Source: Paratrimastix pyriformis
Taxonomy: Eukaryota; Preaxostyla; Paratrimastigidae
NCBI GenBank assembly: GCA_027972325.1
Contig: JAPMOS010000011.1
Coordinates: 436,501-500,500 of the forward strand
Length of the DNA stretch: 64,000 nucleotides
Direction: 5' to 3'
Position numbers and translations under genes: made by a program. Below the pieces are notes generated by a model. It was given only the letters and a program-made list of their open reading frames with translations, made no database searches and had not been told where the DNA came from. This document shows positions 46,501 through 55,791 of the stretch, in pieces; within the stretch, counting starts at the first letter, position 1; each line of letters starts with the position of its first letter.

Positions 46501-48012
46501 CATCAGGGCCAGGGTCTGGGAGGCCTCGCGGATGACCAGCCCGCCGCAGGCTGCGCCCCTGGGGGGGCCGCCGAAGTCCTCGTCGGGTCCTGCCAGGGGC
46601 CGGGCCAGCGCCTCGCGCATCTGGCCGGGCAGGGCCCGGAGGGGCCGCCGCACGACCAGGGCCGTGACGATGACCCCGATCGTGGCCAGGGTCAGGGAGG
46701 ACGCCCGGACGGCCGTCCACCGGGTGAGGATCTCGGTCAGCTGGCTCTCGTAGACGCCCCACGGGAACCGGATGGCCAGCACCAGGGCCGACCGGTTGTG
46801 GCCCTCGGCGCCCTCGGTGCCCTCGGCCGGCAGGGCGAACCGGGCCGCGCTCCAGAGGGCCCCGTCCATCATGCCCAGGTCACACGCGTAGAGCTCGGGG
46901 ATGGGCTGCCGGGCGGCCACCAGGGCCCGCACCTCGGCGACCAGCAGGCCCGTCGCCGCGCCGAAGCAGCCGCCCACCATCGGCATGCCGGCACCCTCCG
47001 CAAAGACCCTGCCAGCCAGTCCCGCCCCCCCAGGACGACGTGAAGATAAGACGAAGGCGGCGCCCCGAGGAGGGCAGGTGGCAGAAAGGGGCGTCCCGGG
47101 GCGTGGGCATGGAGACGGACATCAGCTGGGCGTGGTCGCTGGTCTCGTTCTGGTACGGGAAGAGGGCGCTGGGGGGAGGGGGGAGGGTAGCCATCGAAAC
47201 CGGCAGGGGGGGGGGGGGGGGGAGGAAGCTGGGGGGCAACGGCACGGGGCGCGCGGGGGGGCGGACCTCCAGTCGGTGATGGTCACGGCCGTCAGGACGC
47301 CCCCCGCCAGGCGGCCCCCGGGGTCCGTGATGGCGGCCCACACGCCCAGCGTCACCAGGTGGCTCTGCGGGTCGACCTCCATGATCAGCTGCTGGGACCG
47401 GTTGCCCAAGGCCGCCAGCGAGGCCGCCGTGCAGAATCGGAGGGCAGTAGGAAGTGCCTCCCCGGGGAGGGAGGCGTTGATGGGCCCGCCCAGCGACCAC
47501 GGGTTGGCACGCAGCGGATAGTCGGTCCAATGGGTCGGCTCGAAGGCCTCGGCCACCGAGCACCGATCCCCGGTGCAGGCCAGGGCTGCCCCGGCCGTGG
47601 TCAGCAGCAGCTGCAGGGGCCGCTGGCCCCGGATGTCCGAGTGGGTGCAGGTCAAGAGGGCCCCGTACTGGAGGGGGTTGCTCGTGAAGTGACCAACCGA
47701 GAGGGGAGACACGATCGCCGCAAGCGTCCGAGAGGTCTCCGTGAGGGTCGAGAGCAGGGCCGACAGCGACCCGACGGGCGCTTGATACAGGCTGGACGCA
47801 ATTTTATGCGAGGGAACCTGAGAGGGACACAAACAGGGCATTTAGATTTGGTCCTGCGAGAATCAGACCTGGAAGTCGCGGGTAAAAAGGAACACTGCCG
47901 CAAGGAAGGGCGCAACTTGAAGCACGGCCGAAAAAGCAGAGACAATCAGAGAAAACTGGAGAATATTGATTGAACAAGAACATCTCGTCTTCTTTCGACC
48001 CATCTGCATCAT
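37572..48012 (-). CDS. Double hybrid histidine kinase (two sensor-kinase units fused in one protein)
   Basis: Transcript order: TM1 (47985-47870), extracellular sensor 1, TM2 (about 46700-46650), PAS-like LNRAVTRHFGYA (about 46120), degenerate HisKA (about 45780-45260), HATPase 1 (VANGVEA, DTGCGMD, GVGLTM, ending QVEILLPL, about 44870-44140), REC1 (43650-43270), TM3 (about 42690-42620), N-glycosylation-rich sensor 2, TM4 (about 41610-41535), PAS, HisKA 2 with VAHEINN (His at 40632-40634), HATPase 2 (LAVNARDAM, DTGAGI, AGLGLA), REC2 (39420-39030) and REC3 (TILLVDDDP, VMLDMVMP, LQKPY; stop 37572). HATPase 1 joins REC1 through phase-matched introns, and REC1 runs into sensor 2 in one uninterrupted frame, so I call one gene. 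Exons include 48012-47869, 47817-47277 and 47008 onward. Several start codons (48060, 48012, 48003) are possible. The PAS-1 exon needs a frame change near 46190. Confidence 0.8.
38110..38455. repeat. 35-bp minisatellite in the intron before REC3
   Basis: About 10 direct copies of a 35-bp unit containing GGGGCATCAGCATATCGAAC, one with an internal deletion, head to tail with no spacers. They lie in the intron splitting REC3 between its LLVD and DDP residues. Confidence 0.95.
43690..43775. repeat. 7-bp CCACCAG minisatellite in an intron before REC1
   Basis: About 12 copies; read on the minus strand it gives a false Trp/Gly-rich open frame. It lies in the intron joining HATPase 1 to REC1. Confidence 0.9.
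44303..44385. repeat. (GGGA)n microsatellite in a histidine-kinase intron
   Basis: About 19 copies in the intron that splits the last strand of HATPase 1; a pyrimidine tract on the coding strand. Confidence 0.9.
45178..45247. repeat. 7-bp GGCAGGC minisatellite in a histidine-kinase intron
   Basis: About 10 copies just after the degenerate HisKA exon (in transcript order). A further imperfect GAGAGTGTGAGCGAGATGAG-type array lies at 45541-45665. Confidence 0.9.
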
Positions 48013-48111
48013 CGGCGGGCAGCCACACCTCCGAGCGAGTGTTGGACCGCCCCTGCGCACAGTAGAGTTTGCCCTTTAGGTCTTTCCCACTGTTCCGTAT
48101 CGAAACAAGAA
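48013..48111. promoter_or_regulatory. Short divergent promoter region (histidine kinase / EGF membrane protein)
   Basis: About 100 bp between the 5' ends of two divergent genes, AT-richer than their bodies. No identifiable element. The exact starts on both sides are unsure. Confidence 0.4.
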
Positions 48112-50170
48112 TTGCTCGTCACCAGAGCAGCCGATAGGAGTCAAGGAGAAGGGGGATTCAGTTGTCGTCGTTGGCGAGAATTATTATGGATCCTTCTCCT
48201 CACCTCCTTGAGCCACGTTTGTGCAACCCCTTGGAATTATCATCACTCCGGAGTTGCTCGCAGTGGTGAGGCTGGCGATGTTCCATGGGACATCGTCCTT
48301 CCAGTATTTGCTAATCAGACAGTGCTCGATCTCACCGATGGGGCAACTCTCTGCTTGGCCCGGGCCCTCGTCCCAATTTCTGCCCACGACGGCCTTCCCG
48401 CGTACATGGCGTGCTACTCTGAGTTTCCACTGGCCCTCGATTTGGAGTCGGGCCATTGGCGATTCTCCGTGCGGACCGCCCTGGCCGAGGTGGCCTTCAA
48501 CCTGACCCTGTCGGCCTCGGTGTGCGAGTGGGCCAACCGGACGGGCACCACCCCGCACGAGTGCGATATTTGTCTGTGGCTCGTCCTCCTCGGGGCAGCC
48601 CCTCCACCTCCACTTTTTCCGCCCCCCCGGTGGCGCAGACCTCCGGTCCCTGAGCCTGTGCTACCCCAAGACGGGCTCGATCGCCCCCTCCGCCCCGCAC
48701 TACTTCACCTTCCTGGTCTGCCCCTCCCGGTGACCCGCCCGCCCGCCCGCCCGCCCGCCCGGGCCTCCGCCTGGTGGGCTCATCTCATCTCATGGGTGGG
48801 GGCCACCGGGCCACCTTGGGGGCTGGGCGACCAACCGCAGGTGCCGACTGTGATCTCGCAGCTCTACCTGACCCTGCGCCCGGTCCTGCCCCTGGCGGCC
48901 CCCCTCAACCTCTCGCTGGCCCTCCGCTACGGGCACCCCGCCCACCCAGGCGTGGCCGCCCTCAGCCCCGCCCGCGAGGCGTACACCGGCCGGGTCGTGT
49001 GGAACGAGAGCAACCCCGCCATGTCGGCACCCCTCCTTCCGAGCGGCGGGGCCTCGTACCCGGTGCCCGCCGACGCGGCCCTGGTCGTGGGCTACCCCCG
49101 GGCGGGCCAGTGGTACCTCACCATCCTCTGAGAGGCCCCCGCCTCTGCCGAGCCGCCCGTCGCGTACACCATCCAGGCCTGTTTCGACAAGGGTCCGTCG
49201 CCTGCCTCGGCGCTGCCTCTCTCGGCTTCCCTCCTCCCAGCCCCCATTCATCCCAATGCCCCACGTGTCTGTTCTTCGATCGCGGTGCCTCGCCGGGTGC
49301 GGGCCCAGTGTGCCCAGACGATCACCCGGGGCCCCAGTGCGACATCCGTCCGTCCCGCCCTTGGCCCGCCCAACTGCCTGACCTGCCCCCCCCCCCCCCC
49401 CCCCCCCCCCCTGCTGCCGTCCCTCGCGCTCACCTGCCTCCTCCCTCGGCTGGCGGGTGACCGTTGGCGGCGCAGCGGCGACCCTGTTCGACAACAGCTC
49501 GATGCCCCACCCGACGCCCATCGACCCCACGCGGCCCCTGCTCTTCTTCCTCCCCGCCTGGTCCGCCCCGCACCCAGCCGCGCACCCAGCCGCGCACCCA
49601 GCCGCGCACCCCGGGCCGTGTCGCTCACCACGCCGCGCCCTGCCGCTCTTGGGGGGGCTGCCCAGGGGCTGCCCGTCGGGACCCGATCAGCCGCTGGACT
49701 CGCTCGTGCTCTTCCTCACCGCCTGCTTCTCGGTCAACCGTCCGTCCCGCCCTTGTGCCCTTGTGCCCTTGTGCCCTTGTGCCCTTGTGCCCTTGTGCCC
49801 TTGTGCCCTTGTGCCCATATGCCACGCCCACGCCCGGACTCGGAGCCTAGTTTCCACGTTTCAATTCCGGCAGTGGCATTCCTTGTTCAAGCCCGAGAAC
49901 TCCCGTGCATCAGCGCAGGGGGCGTGACCGGCAAACGACCCAGCATGCCCGTGCCCTGTCTCATATCCAATCCGTCCCCTTTCCGCCCCCGCCGCCAGAG
50001 CGCTCGTGCGTGGCCAGTTCGCTGGGGCCCGTGCCGCTGAACATGACGCTGCGCTGGGGCAACGTGCCCTCGGCCAGCCGGTTCGACCTGCAGGGCAGCC
50101 CCCTCGAGATGGCCTCCGTGCTCAGGGTCCGCAGCACCACCCGCAGCACAGCAGCCCCCCCAGCAGCCCC

Positions 50171-50203
<33 letters not shown>

Positions 50204-51814
50204 TCCCATGGCATGTCGTGCCCAAGGAATCGGCCCGCCCCTCGCCGGTCGTCCTCATCGCCTTCCCGCCTCCCGCGCCGGCGGGTTTGGCGGGCTCGAT
50301 GGAGCCGTTCCCATTGCCATTGCTGACCCCTCCAATTCCCTTCCCCCCCCCCCCCCCCCCCCCCGTGGCGGCGGCAGGTGGACTGGCTCTCGCCCTACGT
50401 GCCGTGGTACCTGGCCCTGACGGCCACCCTGCCCCCCGATCCCGACGGCTCCGAGGGCCCCGACGGCGCCGGCACCGCCGCCCCTGCGGCCATCGGCCCC
50501 GGGACCCTCCGAGCTGCCCTCGACTCCCCCGCCCCGGCGGCCACCCCGTCGCCCCCGCCGGGGCCCCCGCCAGCCCCACCGCCGAGCAACGGGAGCGAGC
50601 TGGTCCTGCTCCAGTGGGCCCTCGAGGCGTGCCCCATGGGCTGCTACGAGCAGGCCGGCCACGGTCCGCCTTGACTCTTTCTCCCGCCTTCCTGCCTTCC
50701 CGCCTTCCGTCCCTCCCTCCCTCCCCGGGCTGGCTGCGCTGATCGCCGTGCCCCATCCCCCGAGGATGGGTCCACTCATTGGCCTCGCCCTCTCCGTCCT
50801 CACGCCCGCTTCCACCACCACACCACCGCGCCCCCTCACTGCTGTGCCACGGGGGGCCACACCGCAGGCGGCTGCTCGCTGCCCTCGCCCACTTGGGTGC
50901 CCGTGCCCGTGCCCGCCTCCCTCCACCCCTCCTCGTCTCCGTCTCCGTCCCCCCTCCACCTGTCCCCCTCCCTCCTCTCGGCCCTTGCCGGCTTCCTGGC
51001 GAGCCGCCCCGACCCGCCCCGGGGACCCCTCCTCTCCCCCCACCCGCGGGGGGCCGCCGAGCCGGCCGGTGGGATCCCCAGCTACCGCCTCGACTGGCAC
51101 GGGCCCACAGCGGGGCCCGGGATCTGCCGCTGCCTGGGCAACTACTCGGGGCCCCTGTGCGGGTGCCCCTTCGACTGCTACGCCGACGCCCGCCACGGGG
51201 TGTGCGCTCACTCCGGTCCGCAGCTGCGCAGCATCCGCCGCCTCGCCCCTGCCCGTCCCACCCCGGCGGCCCCTCCCCATGTCCCTTCCTCGTGTCCCTT
51301 CCTCGTGTCCCTTCCCCACCTGCTTCCTTCCCCACCTGCTTCCTTCCCCACCTGCTTCCTTCCCCACCTGCTTCCTTCCCCACATGCTTCCTTCCATCCC
51401 CCGGGTGCGGCGGCCTGGTGGTGATGGCCAGACGAGTGCCACTGCACCCCCCCGTACTCGGGCCCCTGGTGCGAGTCGCGCCCCGTGGAGCCGTGGAACC
51501 CGGCCCCGGTGATCATCGCCAGCTCGGCCGTGGGGCTGGCCCTGGGGGTGGTGGTCATTCTGGGGGCCGTGGTCCGGGTGCGCCGCTCCCACCGGCGGGC
51601 CGCCGCCGCCGCCGCCGCCCAGGCCGAGAACTACGACGCGGGCTGGTGGCGCGAGACCCCCCAACCCGGCGGGGGCATCCGCGACTACGCCCGCCCCGCG
51701 AGCCGGGCCCCGGCGGGGGGCACGGGCAGCCCCATCCTGGACGACCACATCGGCGAGACGGTGGGCCTGCTGGCCGACGACGACCAGGAGCAGCTCGTCT
51801 ACAACGGCTACTGA
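48112..51814 (+). CDS. Type I membrane protein with EGF-like domains
   Basis: The N-terminal exon carries a signal peptide core (LLWILLLTSLSHVCA) and N-glycosylation sites. Later segments include LCYPKTGSIAPSAPHYFTF (about 48650), VISQLYLTLRPVLPL (48850), GQWYLTIL (49110), TLFDNSSMPHPTP (49485), QGSPLEMASVL (50090) and VDWLSPYVPWYLALTATL (50380). Near the C-terminus two Cys-rich EGF-like pieces (ICRCLGNYSGPLCGCPFDC near 51125, CHCTPPYSGPWCES near 51440) precede a single TM helix (VIIASSAVGLALGVVVILGA) and a cytoplasmic tail ending EQLVYNGY at 51814. Probably a surface receptor or adhesion protein. No ATG is visible in frame upstream of the signal peptide, so the true start may be in an unseen small exon. 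The exon at about 48840 meets an in-frame TGA at 49129-49131, after which the same frame continues with coding character. Exon edges are approximate. Confidence 0.6.
49743..49815. repeat. 8-9 bp CCCTTGTG array in an intron
   Basis: About eight copies in an intron of the EGF membrane-protein gene, next to the exon ending FSVN at a GTCCG donor. Confidence 0.85.
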
Positions 51815-52106
51815 GAGAAGGGCCCCCCCAGATGCCCACACGCACACACACCAGCATGTACGCCAACACCACGCACGCACATTCTTCCCGTTCTTCGGAG
51901 TTCGCGCGGGAGCGGCCGTTGGCCGGCCCGATGTTCTTCCATTCTTTGAGTGGCCTTCCTTTTGGGGGGTGAATTCCCCTCTTTCAAGATATGCCGTGTA
52001 TTTTGCAGTCGAGTCGACCCACTTGGGGGAAACTCCGGGGAAACTCCGTGGCCGTCGAAATGGCTAAAACCCCGTAAAAGGGCGCTTGAGGCAGAGCCGT
52101 TTTTTG
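51815..52106. promoter_or_regulatory. Intergenic region upstream of the kinesin
   Basis: 292 bp between two genes on the same strand, turning AT-richer toward the kinesin start (52107). A short CGGGGAAACTCC direct duplication occurs at about 52025-52050. No recognisable promoter motif. Confidence 0.4.
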
Positions 52107-55100
52107 ATGAGCGCAGAGTCGTCAAACATTAATGTATCAATTCGTCTCAGACCTTTAGACGCGGCGCATGAGGATGAAGTTGCTCAGCATTTTGCATTTA
52201 ATGCTGCTCAACCGGGCTTGATTTCCATTCGCGCACCTGCCACCCGCACATCCACGGATCAAACCGATGGAACGACCTCCCAAGAGCGCGAATTCCCCTT
52301 TGATCACATTTTCCATACGAGTTCCACACAGGAGGAGATTTTTGAGCATGTCTGTGCGATGATGCCGCCACTCTTCCCCGCATTCGCCCCCTCCCCTCGT
52401 CCAGGTTCGTCCCTTGGTCATGCATGTTCTCGAAGGGTTCAACGCATGCTGTTTCGCCTTCGGCCAGACGGGCAGCGGGAAGACCTACACCATGATTGGT
52501 GAGGGGGCCCGGCTGCGGGGGCTCATCCCCCGGTGCCTGGAGCTCCTCTTCTCCAGCCTGGCAGCCCGGAGCCACCCCCCAGGCACGGCCGGCGCCACGC
52601 CGCCGGGGCAAGTTCCCCGGATCGACGACGGGCCCGACCCGGCGGGCCGGCGGGCCTCGGTGTTCGTCTCGCTGGTGGAGATCTACCTCGACCAGGTGCG
52701 CGACCTGGGCAAATAGTCCGCCCCGGCCCGCCATGCCCCTCCTGCCCAACCACACCACACCCCGGCACCATCCACCCCCCCACCCCCCCTCTCCCCTCGG
52801 TTCTGTCCATGGGTGGCTGACGGGGCATGGCTTGGTCATGATGCTGCAGCTACAGCCCCGCCGAAATGGCCCCGTCCGGATGCCCCGCGGGGGCCCCGCC
52901 ACGGCCTGGCTCTGCCCAATCATCGCAGGTCGGCCCACTCGGTCTGGCGACACTCACAAGCTCTCGCCCCCTCGCCCCCTCACTTCCTCGCCTCCTCGCC
53001 CACCCGGCCACGAATCGTCGCGGACTCACACCGCCCACCCTGCCGCCACCCCCAGGGCGGCCATCGGCCGTACCGCTCAGCGGCCGCCGCAGCGGGCTCG
53101 AGCGGCTCGAGGTCTGCGCCCCGTCGCCGTCGCCACCGCCACCGCCCTCCCCTGCCCGCCTGCCCCTCTTGGCCGGTGCCTGTTTCTTGGCCTTGTTCCG
53201 GCAGTGGCTCACAGCCGAGCGGTCGGGCGGCGGTGCCGGGCCATGCTGATGCTGGGGGTGTGTGTAGAGCGACGACTACGTGTACAGCTCGCTGGACATC
53301 CGCGAGAGCCCCGACGGGATCATCTACGTCAAGGACCTCACCGCCATCCCCGTCCACTCGGTCACCGAGGTCCGACCAGCCCCCCCCCCCCCCCCCCCTC
53401 CTCCTCCTCCTCCTCCTCCTCCTCCCCAGCATGGCCCGGCACCGCCAAGCACTGGTGAGGTGCGGTCAGGTGTGGTTCGACCCTCACGATGCACGATGGC
53501 GTCTGGGGGTCTGGGCATGGGGGGCATGGGGGGCATGGGGGGGCACGGGGGCAGATCTTCGAGATCCTGCGGCGGGGTCTGGCCAAGCGGGCCACGTACG
53601 GGACCGACATGAACGACGTGTCCTCCCGCTCGCACACCATCCTCACGGTCAACCTGGTCCAGACCAACGGCCCCGCCGGTCCGCGCCCTCCGCCGCCTCA
53701 CACTCCTCCCTGGCCCCGCCTCACACTCCTCCCTGGCCCCGCCCCCGCTCCCCCCCCCCCCCCCGAACCCCATGGTGGCGTCTGGCCGGCCTCGATGCTG
53801 ACGTTCGCCATTCTGACCGCTCGGGGGGGTGGGGCGGCAGGCTCGATGGGGCCGGGGGGCATGGGCGGGGCCGAGGCGGGCGAGACGACGAGCAGCTTCC
53901 TGAACCTGGTCGACCTGGCCGGCTCGGAGCGGCTCTCCCGCAGCCACAGCACCGGCCAGCGCCTCAAGGAGGCAGCCATCATCAACAAGTCCGCAGCCGG
54001 CCCCTCCCCCTCCGTGCCCGCTCCCCCATCCGCCCCAACCCCCGTGCTGACCCTCCGCCGGGGGGGGCGCGGTGGCAGATCGCTGAGCGCACTGGGGAAC
54101 GTCGTGCGGGCCATCAACTGCCGGGACGACCACATCCCCTACCGCGACTCCAAGCTCACCCGCATCCTGCAGAACTCCCTCGGTCCGGCCCAGCCTTCCT
54201 TCCCCCGGGGGGGGGAGGGGAGGGAGGGGAGGGGGTGTGGTGTTGTGGAGGGGGGTGCCGCCTTGGCTCACCTGCGCGTCCACGATGCAGGGGGCAACGC
54301 CTTCACGCACCTCATCGCGACCGTGCACCCGGCCCTGGCCAACCACGACGAGTCCCTGGCCACGCTGCAGTTCGCCCACCGGTGCCGCAACGTCACCAAC
54401 CAGCCCCGGGTCAACTACATGGACACCGACATGGCCTCGCAGGTCGGGCCGCGCCCCCCCCATCGATCGCCCCTCTGGGGCGGGTCTTCATCCCCTGGAT
54501 GGGATTTCCGGCCCGCCTTGCCCCCCCGGGTAGGAGCGGCGCATCAAGCTGCTGCTCGACGAGGTTGCCTCGCTCAAGCACCGCCTGGCCGAGGCCGAGA
54601 CGGGCAGCACGAGCCGCCTGCAGGCCATGCAGACCCAGATCCAGCAGTACCAGCAGGTCCTGGGCCCGGCCGGGGTCGGAGGGGGCTCCGGCGGGATGGC
54701 AACGAGGGGCCCCGAGCCTGCCAAGCTGCTCGGTCTGCCGCGGTGACATCGCCGCCGTGGGGGGAGGACCCACCTGACCCGAGGCGGTGATGCCGGTCTT
54801 CTTCATTTCGGTGGTTGGGGGGCGGGGGCGGGGGGCGGGGGGCTCTTAGAGTTGGCCCGAAGCGACAACAAATTTCTGCGTGATAAGCTCGAGAAGCGCC
54901 GGCAGGACTTCCAGTCCGTCCAGCGGCGGATCATGGAGGAGAAGGAGCGTCACGTGCAGGAGGTCTGTCAGTTTGCTGACGGGGACCTCATTTTCCGGTG
55001 CAGTCCCAATCCTTCAGGAAACGAATGGAGACCCTGGCGAACGATATCCTCGTTGGAAAGCAGGTCTGTGTAGCCGACCTTCCGTCTTTTCATCTTTCAT

Positions 55101-55791
55101 CTTTTGCTATCAGGACCTGGTTCTGGCCATCAATCAACAACTTGCGGCTCACGAAAGCGAGGTGAATGCTTTGATCGCGCACAACCAATCTCTTCTCCAG
55201 GTCTGTCCCTCCTCAGAGCGCCGATCAAATGGTGCAAACTTGCCGGAAACAGTTGGGTTTGCCAGGGAACACCACTCATTTTCAAAATTTTAAATGGAAG
55301 AGAAGAAGGCTGAAACTCTCCCCACCAAGCGTGCGCCACCAAAGATTGTGGATGACGATGAAGAGGAGCACAAAGGTCAGATTTTTTCCTTGTTGACTCG
55401 ACGATCCTACCCTCCTGTACCCATCTCTCGGTTCTGAAGAGGTCAAAGTGAAGAACGAGAAACCTCCGAAGCCGGAGCCGGAGGAAGAGAAAAAGGAAGA
55501 GGAGGAAGAGGAAGAAAGCAGCAGCGAAGAAAGCAGCGAAGAAAGCAGCGAAGAAGAGAAACCGAAGCAGAAAAAAAAGCCAAAGAAGTCTCGCGATGAC
55601 GATGACGATGGTGACAGTGATCTTGCCAGCATTCACTCGAGTGATTCGGGTCTTTTTCCATTATTGCCATGTTTGCATTGCTCATATTCCCCTTAGAGGG
55701 CATCAGCACTGAAAATGTTGTTGCCAGTCGTACACGTGGGCGTGTTCTTCACTTTACTCCGGCCGATTTCGCCGGTGCTGACGATGATTAA
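52107..55791 (+). CDS. N-terminal-motor kinesin
   Basis: Fourteen exons: 52107-52349, 52405-52715, 53270-53369, 53565-53678, 53841-53988, 54079-54182, 54291-54442, 54534-54732, 54850-54970, 55018-55073, 55114-55200, 55303-55375, 55440-55649, 55697-55791. They total 2013 nt, a 670-aa protein, all phases agreeing. Motor landmarks in order: NVSIRLRP, the P-loop [21 protein letters not shown], switch I VSSRSHTI, switch [19 protein letters not shown] and [16 protein letters not shown] coiled coil follows ([43 protein letters not shown]), then a Glu/Ser/Lys-rich tail and a short end [16 protein letters not shown]-driven microtubule transport; the family cannot be fixed from motifs. The exon-8 join (LLG|AG to LLELARSDN) restores heptads, and the 53989 donor restores INKSLSALG. 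Thirteen donors: five GTCCG, four GTCTG, four other. Confidence 0.95.

Noticed and set aside
37572-48012. Recent transfer of the histidine kinase from bacteria
   Set aside because: The gene has many introns with the local donor type and the same GC3 bias as its neighbours; hybrid kinases are common in protists, so no recent transfer needs to be assumed.
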